In this document: piece by piece, positions 25,432-36,525 of the stretch
Numbering within the stretch: the first letter of the stretch is position 1
How the letters are laid out: each line of letters begins with the position of its first letter
Assembly (NCBI GenBank): GCA_025617745.1
Contig: CM046868.1
Location: 15,814,615-15,878,614, forward strand
Origin: Heliocidaris erythrogramma
Taxonomy: Eukaryota; Echinodermata; Echinoidea; Camarodonta; Echinometridae
DNA length: 64,000 nucleotides
Direction of reading: 5' to 3'
Program-made: the position numbers and the translations under genes
Notes under the pieces: model-generated
The model's input: only the letters and a program-made list of their open reading frames with translations
The model's database searches: none
What the model was told of the DNA's origin: nothing

Positions 25432-26333
25432 AGGAGAATTACGCTCAAAAATAAAGACGATAGTGTTCAAAGGTGTTATTAATTCCTACTTGTTAGACTA
25501 TATGGCTTCGCGTCAAAATATACGAGATCGATACAAATCAAATTTTTCTAAGCAAAATTTACCATCTGCTAGCAATATGTATCGTCTGCTAGCAGCACAT
25601 GGGGGCTGCCATTTTGTTTATGTGTACAAGAAGATTTTCTTAATCCAAATGCTCAATTGCCTTTTTCAAAATGAAAAACCCATTTGAGATTAAAAATATA
25701 GAATAGATATGTCAATTTATTTTTAAACTGAAGATTTCCTTATATATTTCTGTTGAAAATCGATATTCGCTTAATAGAAATCTATTTTCTCGATACTGGA
25801 CGTATGGGACGGAGCAAATTAATTCAAATTTTATGGATGCTTCTTCCCTGAGCATCTATAGCGGCAAACTATGCATTCACCTGCTTTCGGATAATGGACT
25901 TGAAAAGTCAGAATGCATGCTGCATATATTATGTTCTGCTCTGTTTGGCAAACCCAAGAAAATAGATTTTTGTTAAGCAAAACCAGACAATTTAAAAGTA
26001 TCATTATAAAGATTTAATTTTTATAATACATGTAAACACCTACTTTATATTTTCCGTCACATATGGGATTTTAGGTAATGAAGAAAATCAATTTAGGATT
26101 TGGATTCAAAATATCTTCCTGACTGGAACATTTCTCAATGGTTCATGTACAACTCCAAATCAGCAAGAAAATGGCAGCCCCCATGTAAATGAGTAGGAGA
26201 CGATACCGGGTGTTGGAATATCTTTATTTATACTCTTTTCTGATATCTTATTAGAAAATGATTTAGGCCAATAAGTAGGAATATATTACACCTTCCAATA
26301 TAAGTAAATTTGTAATCAGGGCTTAATTCTCCT
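25432..26333. mobile_element. TTAA-flanked MITE (Kolobok-like)
   Basis: TTAA at both sides (25,428-25,431 and 26,334-26,337) with ends AGGAGAATTA/TAATTCTCCT. Internally, CATGGGGGCTGCCATTTT at the left is mirrored by AAAATGGCAGCCCCCATG at the right. It is 902 bp long without a transposase frame and sits in intron 1 of the MGCVKS gene. Assignment to Kolobok rests on TTAA plus AGG ends; piggyBac ends (CCC) do not fit. Confidence 0.85.
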
Positions 26334-26882
26334 TTAAAGACAAGCTGTATATCTCTCATTCTCTCCCACTCTCTCTCTTTCTCTCTCTTAAGTCTGCAAT
26401 GAATTACGTTTTGATTTGACTTAGACATTTGAATTGGAGAGATTGCAGCTATTTGTCACAGAACATATAATGTGTTTCTATCGTAAAGAGAAAGTTTGTC
26501 AGAGTTGTTGGACAAAGATGAGAGAGAGAGGGGTGTGACGGGGCGGGGGGGGGGGGCGAAAAGAGGAATAGGGAGGAATGAGATTCGCCAAGGAAGGTGC
26601 AAAGCTGGTTCTCATTCCAGCGACGTATTCACAACTTGATAGGGGGATTTCAGTATGGGGCCGGGGTGAGTGAAATGATGTACATGGGCTTCATACTTCA
26701 AACGGGGGCCGGGGGGGGGGGGCGTATGCACACTTTCTCAGTTGGATATCCGAATGCTCTTCATCTAAAACAGAGACCCCTTTTACAGTGCATATAGGAT
26801 AAACTGAAGTCTTAGTAATCTTTAAATCTTCAAAATATTTTCAGGATCTAGGTGTAACCAACCAAAATAAGTCTTGTCATCA

Positions 26883-27120
26883 TTGGTGGTAGAGTGGTAC
26901 ATTCACTATAAATTGAAAAGTTGAGGGTTCGAATCCCACCCTGGCGCTAACGTCTTTGGCAAGACATTATTCCACATTTGACACTCCCCACCCAGGTGTA
27001 AATGGGTATCCTAATATGCTTAAGAGCAGCGCTACAGAGTGATAATAAACTGTAAATTGCCTTGAGCGGTTACTCAACGGAAAGTCATTACTTAAGAGAC
27101 TATAAGTATATATTGGGTTG
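26883..27120 (+). mobile_element. tRNA-headed SINE
   Basis: A box TGGTGGTAGAGTGG-like and B box GGTTCGAATCC, followed by CTAACGTCTTTGGCAAGACA and CCACCCAGGTGTAAATGGGT, the same core as other SINEs here but with a different head and tail. Confidence 0.85.
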
Positions 27121-27264
27121 AAGTCCCCAAAGTGATTTCTCGATTCCATAAATGAATCGCGATTTAGCTTCAGTGTGAATATATAATCACTAATATCGAT
27201 CCTAATGTAGTGTATTACACTAAGTACATATCATATCATAATGTTATCATATATCATATTACAG

Positions 27265-27538
27265 CCCAAGTCAATGGCAATGAAGGTGATGGAGGACGAT
27301 ATCGACAATCATGACGATTACGTCGATATCACCCTTGTAAACGACTCCAGCATGTCATCTTCAGCCACTACCATCGAGCCCAGGGCAATCCACAAATCTT
27401 GGTCTGCCCCTGCTCTACTTGGACAGGAGTGGGAACTTGCCTCAGTGCCAGCTCTGAGCAGTAAGGTCGAGGACGAGCTACCCTCTACGTCCTATCCGGA
27501 GGACGTGAGGGTTTCCTCCCAATGCTTCCTGTCCTACC
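27265..27538 (+). CDS. Unrecognised gene, exon 2
   Basis: Acceptor ...ATATTACAG at 27,261-27,264 and donor TACC|GTAAGT at 27,539. It runs in frame from exon 1, beginning PKSMAMKVMEDDIDNHDDYV and ending in phase 1. The peptide is Ser/Asp/Glu-rich, with KSWSAPALLGQEWELASVPA and a PSTSY string that recurs in the exon at 33,050. No domain recognised; likely disordered. Good splice signals and a higher GC coding-like composition support it as real. Confidence 0.65.
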
Positions 27539-29035
27539 GTAAGTTTAAAATTGAATTTGAAGGGAAAAACAGTATCAAAAACTGCACGTTAATTAAATTG
27601 TTGCTTTGTATGGTCTTTGGTTGAAACGAGTTACTGTATACTCTGTATTCTTTTACAGGATATGATCTATTCATTTTTCATTGTCTTGCCTTTGCTAAAG
27701 TTGTCGAGAAGGAAAACAATTATTGACGGTGCGTGAACTGCTTTGTACTGGCGTACTGGTGGGGGAGCTTGGGGGCTGCAGCCCCCTCCCCCTCCCCCCC
27801 CCCCCAATAAAAAAGTTTCACGATCAACAACAAAAAAAGAAAAGGGGGGAAAAAGAAAGAAGGAAAGGAAGGAAGACAAGAAAGAAAGAAAGAAAGAAGA
27901 AAGAAAGATAAATAGAAAAGACATCTATTTTATATACCCCCTGGTCTAGAAAATGTATTTTTGTGCTTACAGTAGTCATGGTGGTACGTCTTTTAAAACG
28001 TATAAATCGCTTAATTTTCTTAGTATCTCCCCTTCCACGCATATATATGCATTTTGTTTTCTCATAATTTTCTTATTATAGGAGAACTTTCCTCTTACAC
28101 CCAAACCAGCCCCTTTACAATAGGATCACACACTATCATAAAATTTCTTTCGAAACTGAGGGAAGTAAATAAGGAGTTAAGGCTAAGCACACTACTCAGG
28201 CTCCGAAGTGCTCTGGGATGCAAATTTTCACTATTCAAAATAGAAAATCCTCTCAGTCGGTCTCTCCGCCCCTCGTTTAATACACTTAAACTTTATTTTA
28301 AATAAAATCGATAGACAGGTATTACATAGTCTAGGCAGAGAGGTATCGTCCCCCGAAAATGAAATTCGCAAAAAAAAATATCCCCATAAGAGAAAAATGA
28401 AAAGGATGGATATTAAGCGCAGACTTTGTTCATGATACTTGTGTGCATAAAAGTGGTCTGAAATGAAATTTTTAAACTACAAAATGTAAAAAAAAAAAAA
28501 AAAAGATTATGGCCCGGTCGCTATGCGACCTCGCAAAATAGAATATTAAATTTAACAAGATAAGAGCAATATTTTCATGGTACAGAAAAGTGCAAAGACT
28601 TCTTATTTGTGGGAGGAACGGAGGTGTACCATATACCCCTCCATTATTGTGTAACCCCCCCCCCCCCCCCTTCAAAGGATACGAGTATAATATGTACATG
28701 TATTTCGTTCCTGACGCTTTAGAAAATTCTTCAATTCTTGCTGGCTCAGCCCCTCAAATTATTTTGCTCATTTTGCCTCTTTGACATATTGTGTAATGTA
28801 TCTGTGAAAATATGAGATAAAATGTTTATTCTGAACAGGACAAGACATTTAAGATAATTTTGATGATTATGTTTTAAGAATATAATTACATAAACTAAAT
28901 AGAAGAGAAGCATAATAGAATGAAGTGAGAAAAGGGAAGCATAAAGAAGGTATGAGAAAAAAAAAAGTTTGAAAGGAGAAATAAATTGATCCACACGCAT
29001 ATTTGAAAACGGTATTTTCGTTTTGCTCATGAAAG

Positions 29036-29185
29036 ATCGATTCGTCAACGATGAGGAGAATGATGACGAATCGGTGACATCCGACGTCGAGTACGGGGAC
29101 GAGGAGGATTATGATGCAGATGTCGAGTCCAACGCTGATGACGATAAGACCTTAGTCACTGGCCTTGTGTATTCTGATGTGGAAT
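29036..29185 (+). CDS. Unrecognised gene, acidic exon 3
   Basis: A phase 1-1 exon of 150 bp encodes a run of acidic residues, RFVNDEENDDESVTSDVEYG to LVTGLVYSDVE, ending GAAT|GTAAGT. The acceptor (TTGCTCATGAAAG) has a weak pyrimidine tract, so its 5' edge is uncertain. The exon preserves the phase-1 pattern of the downstream exons, as if these were interchangeable modules. Confidence 0.5.
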
Positions 29186-29699
29186 GTAAGTATTGTGAAA
29201 AGAGGAAATGGTTCAAGAGAAGAAGAAGGATGGGGGGGCATATGGCGATGGATAGTGAACTGAGTAGGATGAAGGAGAGGTAAAGGATCAAGGATGCATT
29301 AGAGATAGGATTTAGAAAAAAGGAAATTAGAGAGATGGATAATTAAAAGAAGTAGACAATAAGTAGACATTAAAAGAATAGATAGGGAGACCAAAAGAAA
29401 ACCAGAAGAAGAAAGAGCAAAGAAAGAGATAGGGAGAGAGGGAGAGGGGGGAGGGGTTAAATGCAGACAGTGGACTGGAAATGCGAGGATCGTGGGTTCG
29501 ATTGAGCAAGAAATTTTATCTACATTTCTTTTTTTATCGTACATTAGAATAAAATTAATAGTGTTTGGTATATCAATACGTGTGTGAGTGTGTTTCTTTA
29601 AAAAAAATGAATAATTTATCTTGTTAACTATATTAGCTATAATTTTAGTAAATTTTCATATGGCTCATGGTCAATTCTACTCGTATTTCGTGATTCTTA

Positions 29700-30409
29700 T
29701 TTGATATTTTCCCATAACCAGACACCGACAATTATTATATATCATGCTCCCTATCTTGCCCATACCCAACCAATATTCTCATCCCTCAAGATATTACGAG
29801 TTCAAGACATGTATAAATACCAAGCTGCAATTTTTATGTTTCTTTGTAAAAAATCACTTTTGCCAGAATCCCTTTTAGAATTGTTTTATTTTAATAATCA
29901 AGTACACAAGTATAATACACGAAATGCAAGTGACTTTCATATTCCTCTATCTCATACTTCTTTTTATCAACGATCTATTATTTACAATGGTCCCATTTTA
30001 TGGAATTCCCTCCCACGTGCAATCCGTGATTCTATATCATTTAATATCTTTAAAGTTAATTATAAAAATAATCTCCTCAATAAGTATACGTAAATTATTA
30101 TTAATGAGACATCTACATACACCCTTTTTTTTTAATGTCTTTTTTCGTGATGTATTTTGTTGGCTATATGTATGTATATAATTATGTTGTTAGTTATAAT
30201 CATGAAGGCTTCATGTTATAATCAATTCTCATATTAATTAACATTTTATAGGTCAGCCGGAAATAAGGTTTATATCCTTCCTGGCTGCTACCTACCATAG
30301 CAAATGTACATTATGTTGTTTATATTTGTTGTAACATTTTTTATACTGTATATTGTGTTGAAACTGTTTTATTGCTTTGGTGAAATAAATAAATAAATAA
30401 ATAAATAAA
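29700..30409 (+). mobile_element. 5'-truncated LINE 3' end
   Basis: The frame at 29,701-30,093 encodes the extreme C terminus of a LINE ORF2 (VHKYNTRNASDFHIPL...YNGPILWNSLPRAIRDS), the H-YNTR...GP-LWN-LP pattern typical of CR1/L2/Jockey-like elements. A 3' UTR and an AAAT tandem tail (30,382-30,409) follow. The tail abuts the next putative exon within about 15 bp. Confidence 0.88.
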
Positions 30410-30426
30410 CAATGAGTGTAGTGCAG

Positions 30427-30561
30427 ATCAGGAAGAGGAGATCAAGGATTAAATGTTAGAGTCCATTGAGAAGGAGACCAGCTCTGTGATTGACCAGCCG
30501 GTGATGGTCAAGAAGTATGCTCCTGACCAGATGATCAAGGTCAAGATCATTAATCAGACAG
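30427..30561 (+). pseudogene. Unrecognised gene, exon-like segment with in-frame stop
   Basis: The frame DQEEEIKD is followed by TAA (30,450-30,452), then MLESIEKETSSVIDQPVMVK to IINQT, with a good donor ACAG|GTGAGC in phase 1, like its neighbours. The 5' edge is unclear because a LINE tail ends immediately upstream. Either the LINE damaged the exon, or the exon begins after the stop, or this is decayed sequence. Confidence 0.4.
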
Positions 30562-31129
30562 GTGAGCCATTGTGTCGTAATTAATTTTATTGTCACAAGG
30601 AAGATTAGCATTTTATAGTATAGTTATAAAAATCATGAGTAAAAAAAAGATCAGTTCAGTGACCCGCCTTTGCTTCTATTTATCTAGACTTATACTACGT
30701 TCAGTTCTCTATCGCTATATTTTTGCTCTGTTTCTCCTCCCCCTTCTCTCTCTCTCTCATTTACCATTCATTCAATATAATTTACTATTCATAATACCAT
30801 CTAATCAAGTATGTGATTCTACACTGAAAAGCCTTGTATATAACGTATTTATACTTCTCTAGATCTTACGACATGATATCAATGAAACCTTTATAACTTA
30901 TTTCAAGCCAGAGTCCCATTAACGTGTCGATAATAATAACGAGTGTTTGTGTACAATAACAATAAGGACGTTGTGGTGACGGTGATGGGTTTTTGCTATT
31001 TCACCATGATTTGATAAATGCCTTCAATAGAAACCAATTTTAGTTGACATTGTATACCTCATGATATGAGTATAACATCTATCAATTCAATCGGTTTCCT
31101 ATTTATTGCAAATTTAACTAAATATTTAG

Positions 31130-31426
31130 ATACCAGCATCTATCTGTCTAGCGGCCCATCAGAGGGAAATGACGTCACCAGTGACGATGAGGTAACGTCA
31201 CATGCACAGGATGATGACGGTTGAGTTGATGAGATCGAGGTCATGTTCGTGATCTCCCTGATCTGGACCTTCATCCGCAATGCCTTCTATGGAGTCTACC
31301 AGGCCGGCCACCAGTTCGTCCACGATATCGTGAAGGAGGAGGGGGAGGAGGATAAGGGTGAAATGGACATCGAAGTAGAAGGAGCAGTGGTCGTCCTTGG
31401 GGAACCAGGGGATCGTTCTCCTTCAG
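31130..31426 (+). pseudogene. Unrecognised gene, repeated exon A
   Basis: Phase 1-1 exon of 297 bp. It encodes TSIYLSSGPSEGNDVTSDDE, then an in-frame TGA (31,222-31,224), then the motif WTFIRNAFYGVYQAGHQFV, HDIVKEEGEE and GAVVVLGEPGDRSPSG, ending before GTTTGT. The second half is closely related to exons B and C. Whether the TGA is bypassed by splicing (a GTAACG donor lies upstream at 31,192) or is a true lesion is not decidable here. Confidence 0.5.
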
Positions 31427-31445
31427 GTTTGTTCAGTTGAGAGAT

Positions 31446-31505
31446 TGAAGAAGAAGAAGAAGAAGAAGAAGAAGAAGAAGAAGAAGAAGAAGAAGAAGAA
31501 GAAAG
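31446..31505 (+). repeat. (GAA)n microsatellite
   Basis: About 19 GAA/AAG units directly after exon A's donor. Confidence 0.95.
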
Positions 31506-31792
31506 AAAATAGGAATGAACTATACCAAAAATGTCCGGAATATGTAATTGAAAGCGGGGTAATATTATGGGGAGAATATATCAAATGTAAAAGAAGAAAA
31601 AAGAAAAAAAGAAACTGTCATCAAGATATAAAAGATAATACGTCTATATTCTATAATAAGCCCTTAGAGAAATGATCCATTCAATAATATAGATATCCAT
31701 CACTTATTATTCTATTATTGAATTACCAACAATAAACTAAACCGGTGCACTTTTATTCATTATATAAAAAAGAAATCTATCCTCTCATTCAG

Positions 31793-32001
31793 GAAATGAT
31801 TTCAAATTACCATTTGAACCAGGCCACCCAGAAAGATATTCTCACTTCCCATCCAACTTCTGGCCTTTTATCCGCAACGCCTATACCATGCCGGGCTCTA
31901 GTTCGTCCAGTTCGTGATGGGACAGGAGGCGGATGAGACCGACGTCGACCAGAGATGGACCGTGGTCGGTGCTGAGGAAACAGGATATTGTACACCATCA
32001 G
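31793..32001 (+). pseudogene. Unrecognised gene, repeated exon B (frameshifted)
   Basis: Acceptor CTCATTCAG at 31,792, donor CATCAG|GTTGGG. In frame it reads GHPERYSHFPSNFWPFIRNA, parallel to A and C. It then loses register: the part matching QAGHQFV appears only in a shifted frame, where the first Gln codon is TAG. Later, WTVVGAEETGYCTPSG aligns with exon A's end. A decayed duplicate exon. Confidence 0.6.
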
Positions 32002-32311
32002 GTTGGGACAAATATGAAAAAAAGGAATGAAATAATGGATTTATTAGTGCTTTTAATAAAGGCAAGGGCGTCATAATAAAGGAGATGTTGTAACTCAGAT
32101 AAAACAATCTCTTCAAGGAGGGCCAGAATTTAAACAAGAAATGGAACAAAAATCTGCAATGATTAATATTGTTCTTCAAACTAATCAATTATTTCTCAGT
32201 TTATACTTTTATATCATATTAATCAATAAATAAATCAAAGAGCCAAATTAAGTTTTTGTAGATCTTCATAATATTTATAATCTTAAGTTATTCGATATGC
32301 TTATTAATCAG

Positions 32312-32460
32312 GTCGTCCATGGAGATATTCAGATTTTGCATCCAATTATTGGGCCTTCATCCACGACATCAAATCCGGGGTCTCTCATTTCTTCTGTGAT
32401 ATCGTGAAGGACGTGGAGGGAGTCGTGGTTGGTACTGGAAAAACAGGACTCCCCATTAAG
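32312..32460 (+). CDS. Unrecognised gene, repeated exon C
   Basis: Acceptor CTTATTAATCAG, phase 1; reads RPWRYSDFASNYWAFIHDIK to GVSHFFCDIVKDVEGVVVGT. It shares the Y-S-x-F-x-S-N-[FY]-W-x-F-I core with exons A and B. It lacks the acidic insert of exon A. One extra base near the donor (CCATTAAG|GTTGGT against CCATCAG|GTTGGG in B) would change its exit phase, another sign of decay. Confidence 0.5.
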
Positions 32461-32482
32461 GTTGGTTTAAAATAGGGATGGC

Positions 32483-32835
32483 AAAAGAAGGAGGAGGAGA
32501 AGAAGAAACAGAAGAAGAAGAAGAAGAAGATGAAGAAGAAGGGGAGAAGAAGAAGAAACAGAAGGAGGAGGAGGAGGAGGAGAAGAAGAAGAAGAAGAAG
32601 AAAGGAGGAGGAAGGATATTAAGAAGAAAGAGAGAGAAACAAAACAACAAGAAGAAGAACTGTGAGGTGCAGAAAAACTAGAAGAAAATGACGAAGAAGG
32701 AGGAGAAAAGGAAGAAGAAAAAGAAGGAAAAAAAGCAAGAAAAGAAGAAGAAGAACAACAACAAAAAGAAGAAGAACAACAACAACAACAACAACAAGAA
32801 CAAGAACAAGAACAAGAAACGAAAAACAACAAGAA
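32483..32835 (+). repeat. Purine-rich GAA/GGA/AAC tract
   Basis: About 350 bp of almost pure A/G on the plus strand turning into AAC/AAG repeats. All open frames across it are low-complexity artefacts. Such strand asymmetry can form triplex (H-DNA). Confidence 0.9.
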
Positions 32836-33049
32836 GAACGAAATGAATGATAAAAAGCTAGTAATCGATGTTTGTAATTAATGAACGAATGCGGTTCGTT
32901 ACGGGGGGCAACTGATTTTAAAAGTCTCACCAAGGAGCCAGATTGTAAACTCAGTCTACATAATTATTGAGCAGTTTAGATTCAACCAATATATAAAATC
33001 CTGATCCATATATCCACTCCACACTTGTTCAATTTAATATTCTAATCAG

Positions 33050-33178
33050 GTCACCCGGAGTCTGATCTCGAATCTGATGATGAACCTGATGTCGATACTG
33101 ACGACGAGACATATCCCGATCAACCATCGACCTCTTACAGGCGTGACAAGAATGCCACCTTCGACTTTGTTGCCTTGA
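33050..33178 (+). CDS. Unrecognised gene, acidic exon D
   Basis: Acceptor TCTAATCAG, donor TTGA|GTGAGT, phase 1-1, 129 bp, no stop. Encodes HPESDLESDDEPDVDTDDET then QPSTSYRRDKNATFDFVAL. PSTSY echoes exon 2. Clean splice sites and open frame make this one of the better-supported exons of the gene. Confidence 0.6.
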   Translation, partial: VTRSLISNLMMNLMSILTTRHIPINHRPLTGVTRMPPSTLLP

Positions 33179-33425
33179 GTGAGTAGTTTTAGTGAAAATC
33201 CAGCTGGCTATCCCAAATCATTTGGTGTAAACGTGATAAAATAAAAGTTCTTATTTCGCCAATTTTATGTTGGGGAGGGGCGGATCCAAGATTTGTAAAA
33301 GGGGCGTGACAATCCCATGATTTTTTCGACAAGAAAACAAAAACAAAAACAAACAAACTAAAAAGGTCATCACATTTTTTCTGGACATGGAAAATAAGCA
33401 TGTTTTCCCTCTGATCTTTCCATAG

Positions 33426-33603
33426 GATTTCTCCTGGACAGTGATGATGATGATGATGAGGATGATGATGAGTGATAAACCGGCGCCCAGGACCGGGGTT
33501 GGGACGAGGATGATTGCACTGAAGATCATAGTACATCTCTCATCGAGAAAATCCAGTGGCTTGTGTTGCCATGGTGAAAACAAAGATTGCGACCTAATCA
33601 CCG
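33426..33603 (+). pseudogene. Unrecognised gene, exon E (acidic, stop after Asp run)
   Basis: In the phase expected from exon D it reads RFLLDSDDDDDEDDDE, then TGA and TAA (33,473-33,478). Remarkably it then stays open in the same frame as TGAQDRGWDEDDCTEDHSTS to IQWLVLPW. Another frame is open through the whole segment to a donor at ACCG|GTAAGG. Length change in the GAT repeat is a plausible cause of the broken register. Confidence 0.4.
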
Positions 33604-34552
33604 GTAAGGATTCTTTTTCTTCTTCTTCTTAAACTCTTTTCTCTCCTTTTTATTGGTAATCATAATGATCATAATACTTCAATAATTGGCTTTGAATAGT
33701 TAAAGAGAAGTTATGGTTTTTATTGTGGTGATTCGAGGAGGCGAATACGGAAATTATCGTAGACTTTGATTATGAGGGTGGTTTTTGTCATCGGCTATCC
33801 TTGCAGTTCATATCATTTCGTTGTTAACACATTCCTGTTCTAAATGTATTTTTAGGTATTAGATAAATTGAAATATAATCAAATTCGTCCGATTTACTCT
33901 ACAGAAATAATATGATAATATAGGCCTATTTTTCTTGTGATAAATTGAAGCAGCATACGCAAGGTATCAGACTGATATATTATGAGTCTAATTAATAATA
34001 ATAATTTGAACATTAGTTCGGCGGTAAGTGAAACGTTTTTCCCTTTTACCATTTCATTCAAACAATGATATAGCTACATGAGCGAACTGCAATCATCACC
34101 AGCCCCCTACAAGTAGGCTACATGCATCGCAGGACGGTGTTTTCACGCCAAATCCAGATGAAGAGCCGCGCCATGATGAGAGACAATGCATTAATGGAGT
34201 TAGAATGCATCTCAAATCTATGATGACGCGGCGATGAAACACTGATGTCTTCATCAAAGTGATCTTTTGCAATGGTGGAATAAAGATGAAACTTACATTT
34301 CTCATGGTGAGCAGTTTTTATAATCCCTTACTTTTTAAAAAACGTTTCTTTATGAAAATGATTTTAAAAAACCCGAGAGTGCATGAAATAATCTATGAAT
34401 ACAAACTTAATACATTTAACCTAGTTTATCACTGTTCTTTTTTAAAAACATAATACGTTTGAGAGTACACCTTCATATCTCAAGACATAAGTAATAGGTT
34501 AAATGATTAAAATGAAATGCGTGATTTAATCCCCTTTCATCTTGTTCTACAG

Positions 34553-34701
34553 TGAACCGAAACAACTTCATGAGCAAGGCCTACAATCGGGCCTGTAATA
34601 CCCGTCATCAAGGCGTGCTTCTTACCAACTGTGGTTTTACAGCCAAATATTTTGCCATGACAGATTTCACTTCCAATTCTTTAGCCAAAGATCTGGGCTA
34701 A
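34553..34701 (+). CDS. Unrecognised gene, putative terminal exon F
   Basis: Acceptor TTGTTCTACAG, phase 1, open frame NRNNFMSKAYNRACNTRHQG to SNSLAKDLG, ending in TAA at 34,699-34,701. No domain recognised. Assigned to the same gene by position, strand and phase only; an ATTAAA lies about 290 bp downstream as a possible poly(A) signal. Confidence 0.4.
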
Positions 34702-36458
34702 ATGCATGAACACTTGGCAAGTGTCGGCAGAAAACCGGCCAAAGATAACTAAAGACAGTCCAATGTTGTCCATGATAGCAATCTACCATTTTCAACTCGA
34801 GTTGACGGGTGTTTTCTTTGACAGCGCTTCATTCACCTTACTGTATACACACGGGCAAAAATGAAGCCTATGGTTGGCCGGAAACAAAACTTTATAACCA
34901 GGGAGGTGGTCTAACCTTTGACATAAACCTGAATCACTACCGACTCATTTGATACATGTATGACTAATCACCACATGCAAAATTACAATTAAACCAAGAA
35001 GAATTAGAAGTATTATTATTCTATTTCATTTTATTTCATTTTATTTCCAGGAACACAAAGTGTTTACAATAACAAAGGGTAAAGCCGAAGATTGAAGACT
35101 CTGAAGAAAAAGAAAACACCAGCTAAATGCCTGTGCATGGAAAGAAATGTGCATGTATGAGGTTCTCCTCATCAGGCGACGATAAATTTTGACAACAGAC
35201 TAAAATGACTGACTGTTTTATTTTTTTAAGTATTCTTTTATTCTTTTCTTTTTCAGTGAAATCAATAGTCTGTACAAAAATCACGAATAAGGTATAAACA
35301 GAAAATTTTACTATACGTATCAGTGAATAATCAGGCGCGGATCCAGGGGGGGGGGTGGCGCAAGGGGCGTGCGCCCCCCCCCCCGTTTTGTCTGACAAAG
35401 TATGCCCCCGGACCCCCTAGATGGCCGTTTGGCTTTGTCAAACGGAGGGTTCCTCAGTGTGCGCGCCACCCCCTTCTGAAAATCCTGTATCCGCCCCTGA
35501 TAATGTATACATGCAAGGAAGAACATAGAAGTTATACATGCACTTGTAATTTACTTAATATCTCTGCTTACTTGAATTATACAGATATAAAACTGGAAGT
35601 ATATGCACCTTTTCTGTTTTGTTTTGTTTTCACTGAAAGAAAGATTCATAAAAGATTTAAAAAAGGACAGAAAAGAAAGGGAAAATGAAAAATACGGCCT
35701 CGCGTATCTTTTTTTTTTGTTTTCATAAGTTTTTTTTTTTATTCTCTCTCAAAGAAAATTGAACATAATTTGAAACATTTCATACAATATAACAGACATT
35801 TCATACAATACAATATACATTTCAAACATAAGAAACATTTCATACAATATAAATAATCTTCACATAAATATTATTAACTGAAGTTTCACCTTTCAAAACA
35901 ATACAGAACCTTGCATGTAAAAATATATATTTAAGTTACACATTTCATTCCATACCTAAAAAAAAAAGGAAAAAAGACAAGTGAAATGTATTTTCAATAA
36001 ACAAAACGTAAATAAAGTTTTATATTTCGTATGAAATTACCTTAACATTCTTTAAAACAAAAATATAATATTGTTGGGTCATATAACAATTTCCTTCCGA
36101 GAGAAAGAATTAAATTAAGAAAGGAAAAATAAAAGAAAAACATGATAGGAAGAAAATAGAAAAAAGAAAGGAAAAAAAAAAAAAAAAGGTAAGAGACACT
36201 ACCACCCGTCCTCCATCCCACCACAACACAGAAAAAACAGCAAACGAACAGATAAAACAAATAAGGAAAGAGGAACAGCCACACCAACAGCACTGATACA
36301 TAAACAAACAAAGGGAAAAGGAGAAAAGAAAAGAAGGGGGTAGGGCAGAGTGTCCAGAAGCTATGCCTCCCTGTCTCTCATTTATCACTGAGACAAACTA
36401 AAGACGTATCGATATTTGCGATTGCAACTTCCTCTTTGATCGAATTACGATTGTTGCT
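34702..36458. other. Intergenic DNA between the MGCVKS gene and DPCD
   Basis: No supported exon. Contains one hAT-type MITE-like fragment (35,332) and A/T-rich simple sequence around 35,700-36,000 with repeated ACATTTCATACAATATA units. DPCD's promoter must lie in its last few hundred bases. Confidence 0.5.
35332..35499. mobile_element. Small inverted-repeat element (CAGGGGCGGATCC type)
   Basis: Ends CAGGCGCGGATCCAGG and complement CCTGTATCCGCCCCTG; G/C homopolymers inside. The same terminal motif occurs at 55,636-55,851 and as a fragment at about 33,277. No clear target duplication seen. Confidence 0.65.
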
Positions 36459-36525
36459 ATGGCTTCTTCAATGGCGTGGTTAGAAACACTTAGAAAATCA
36501 CGGAAAACTGCTCTAGTTCAGGATG
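36459..36525 (+). CDS. DPCD: DPCD, exon 1
   Basis: The ATG at 36,459 opens MASSMAWLETLRKSRKTALV-QDG, matching the start of DPCD proteins (human pattern W-L-E-S-L-R...KTALLQDG). The exon ends G|GTAATG in phase 1. DPCD (deleted in primary ciliary dyskinesia in mouse) is a small conserved protein with a CS-like fold. It is linked to the RUVBL1/RUVBL2 (R2TP) chaperone ATPases and to building motile cilia, acting in the cytoplasm. The five visible exons splice in frame (67+81+125+134+103 nt = 170 codons). About 30 residues by human length lie beyond the right edge. Intron sizes: 6.9, 0.7, 16.4 and 2.7 kb. No lesion seen; residues conserved throughout, so I call it functional. Confidence 0.93.

Noticed and set aside
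28082..28305. Open frame GELSSYTQTSPFTIGSHTII... after an AG, considered as an exon of the 25-35 kb gene
   Set aside because: Basic/hydrophobic composition differs from neighbouring exons, no donor at the end, and phase does not fit.
32456..32933. Ser/Cys/Leu- and Glu/Lys-rich open frames
   Set aside because: Caused by the purine tract; no coding evidence.
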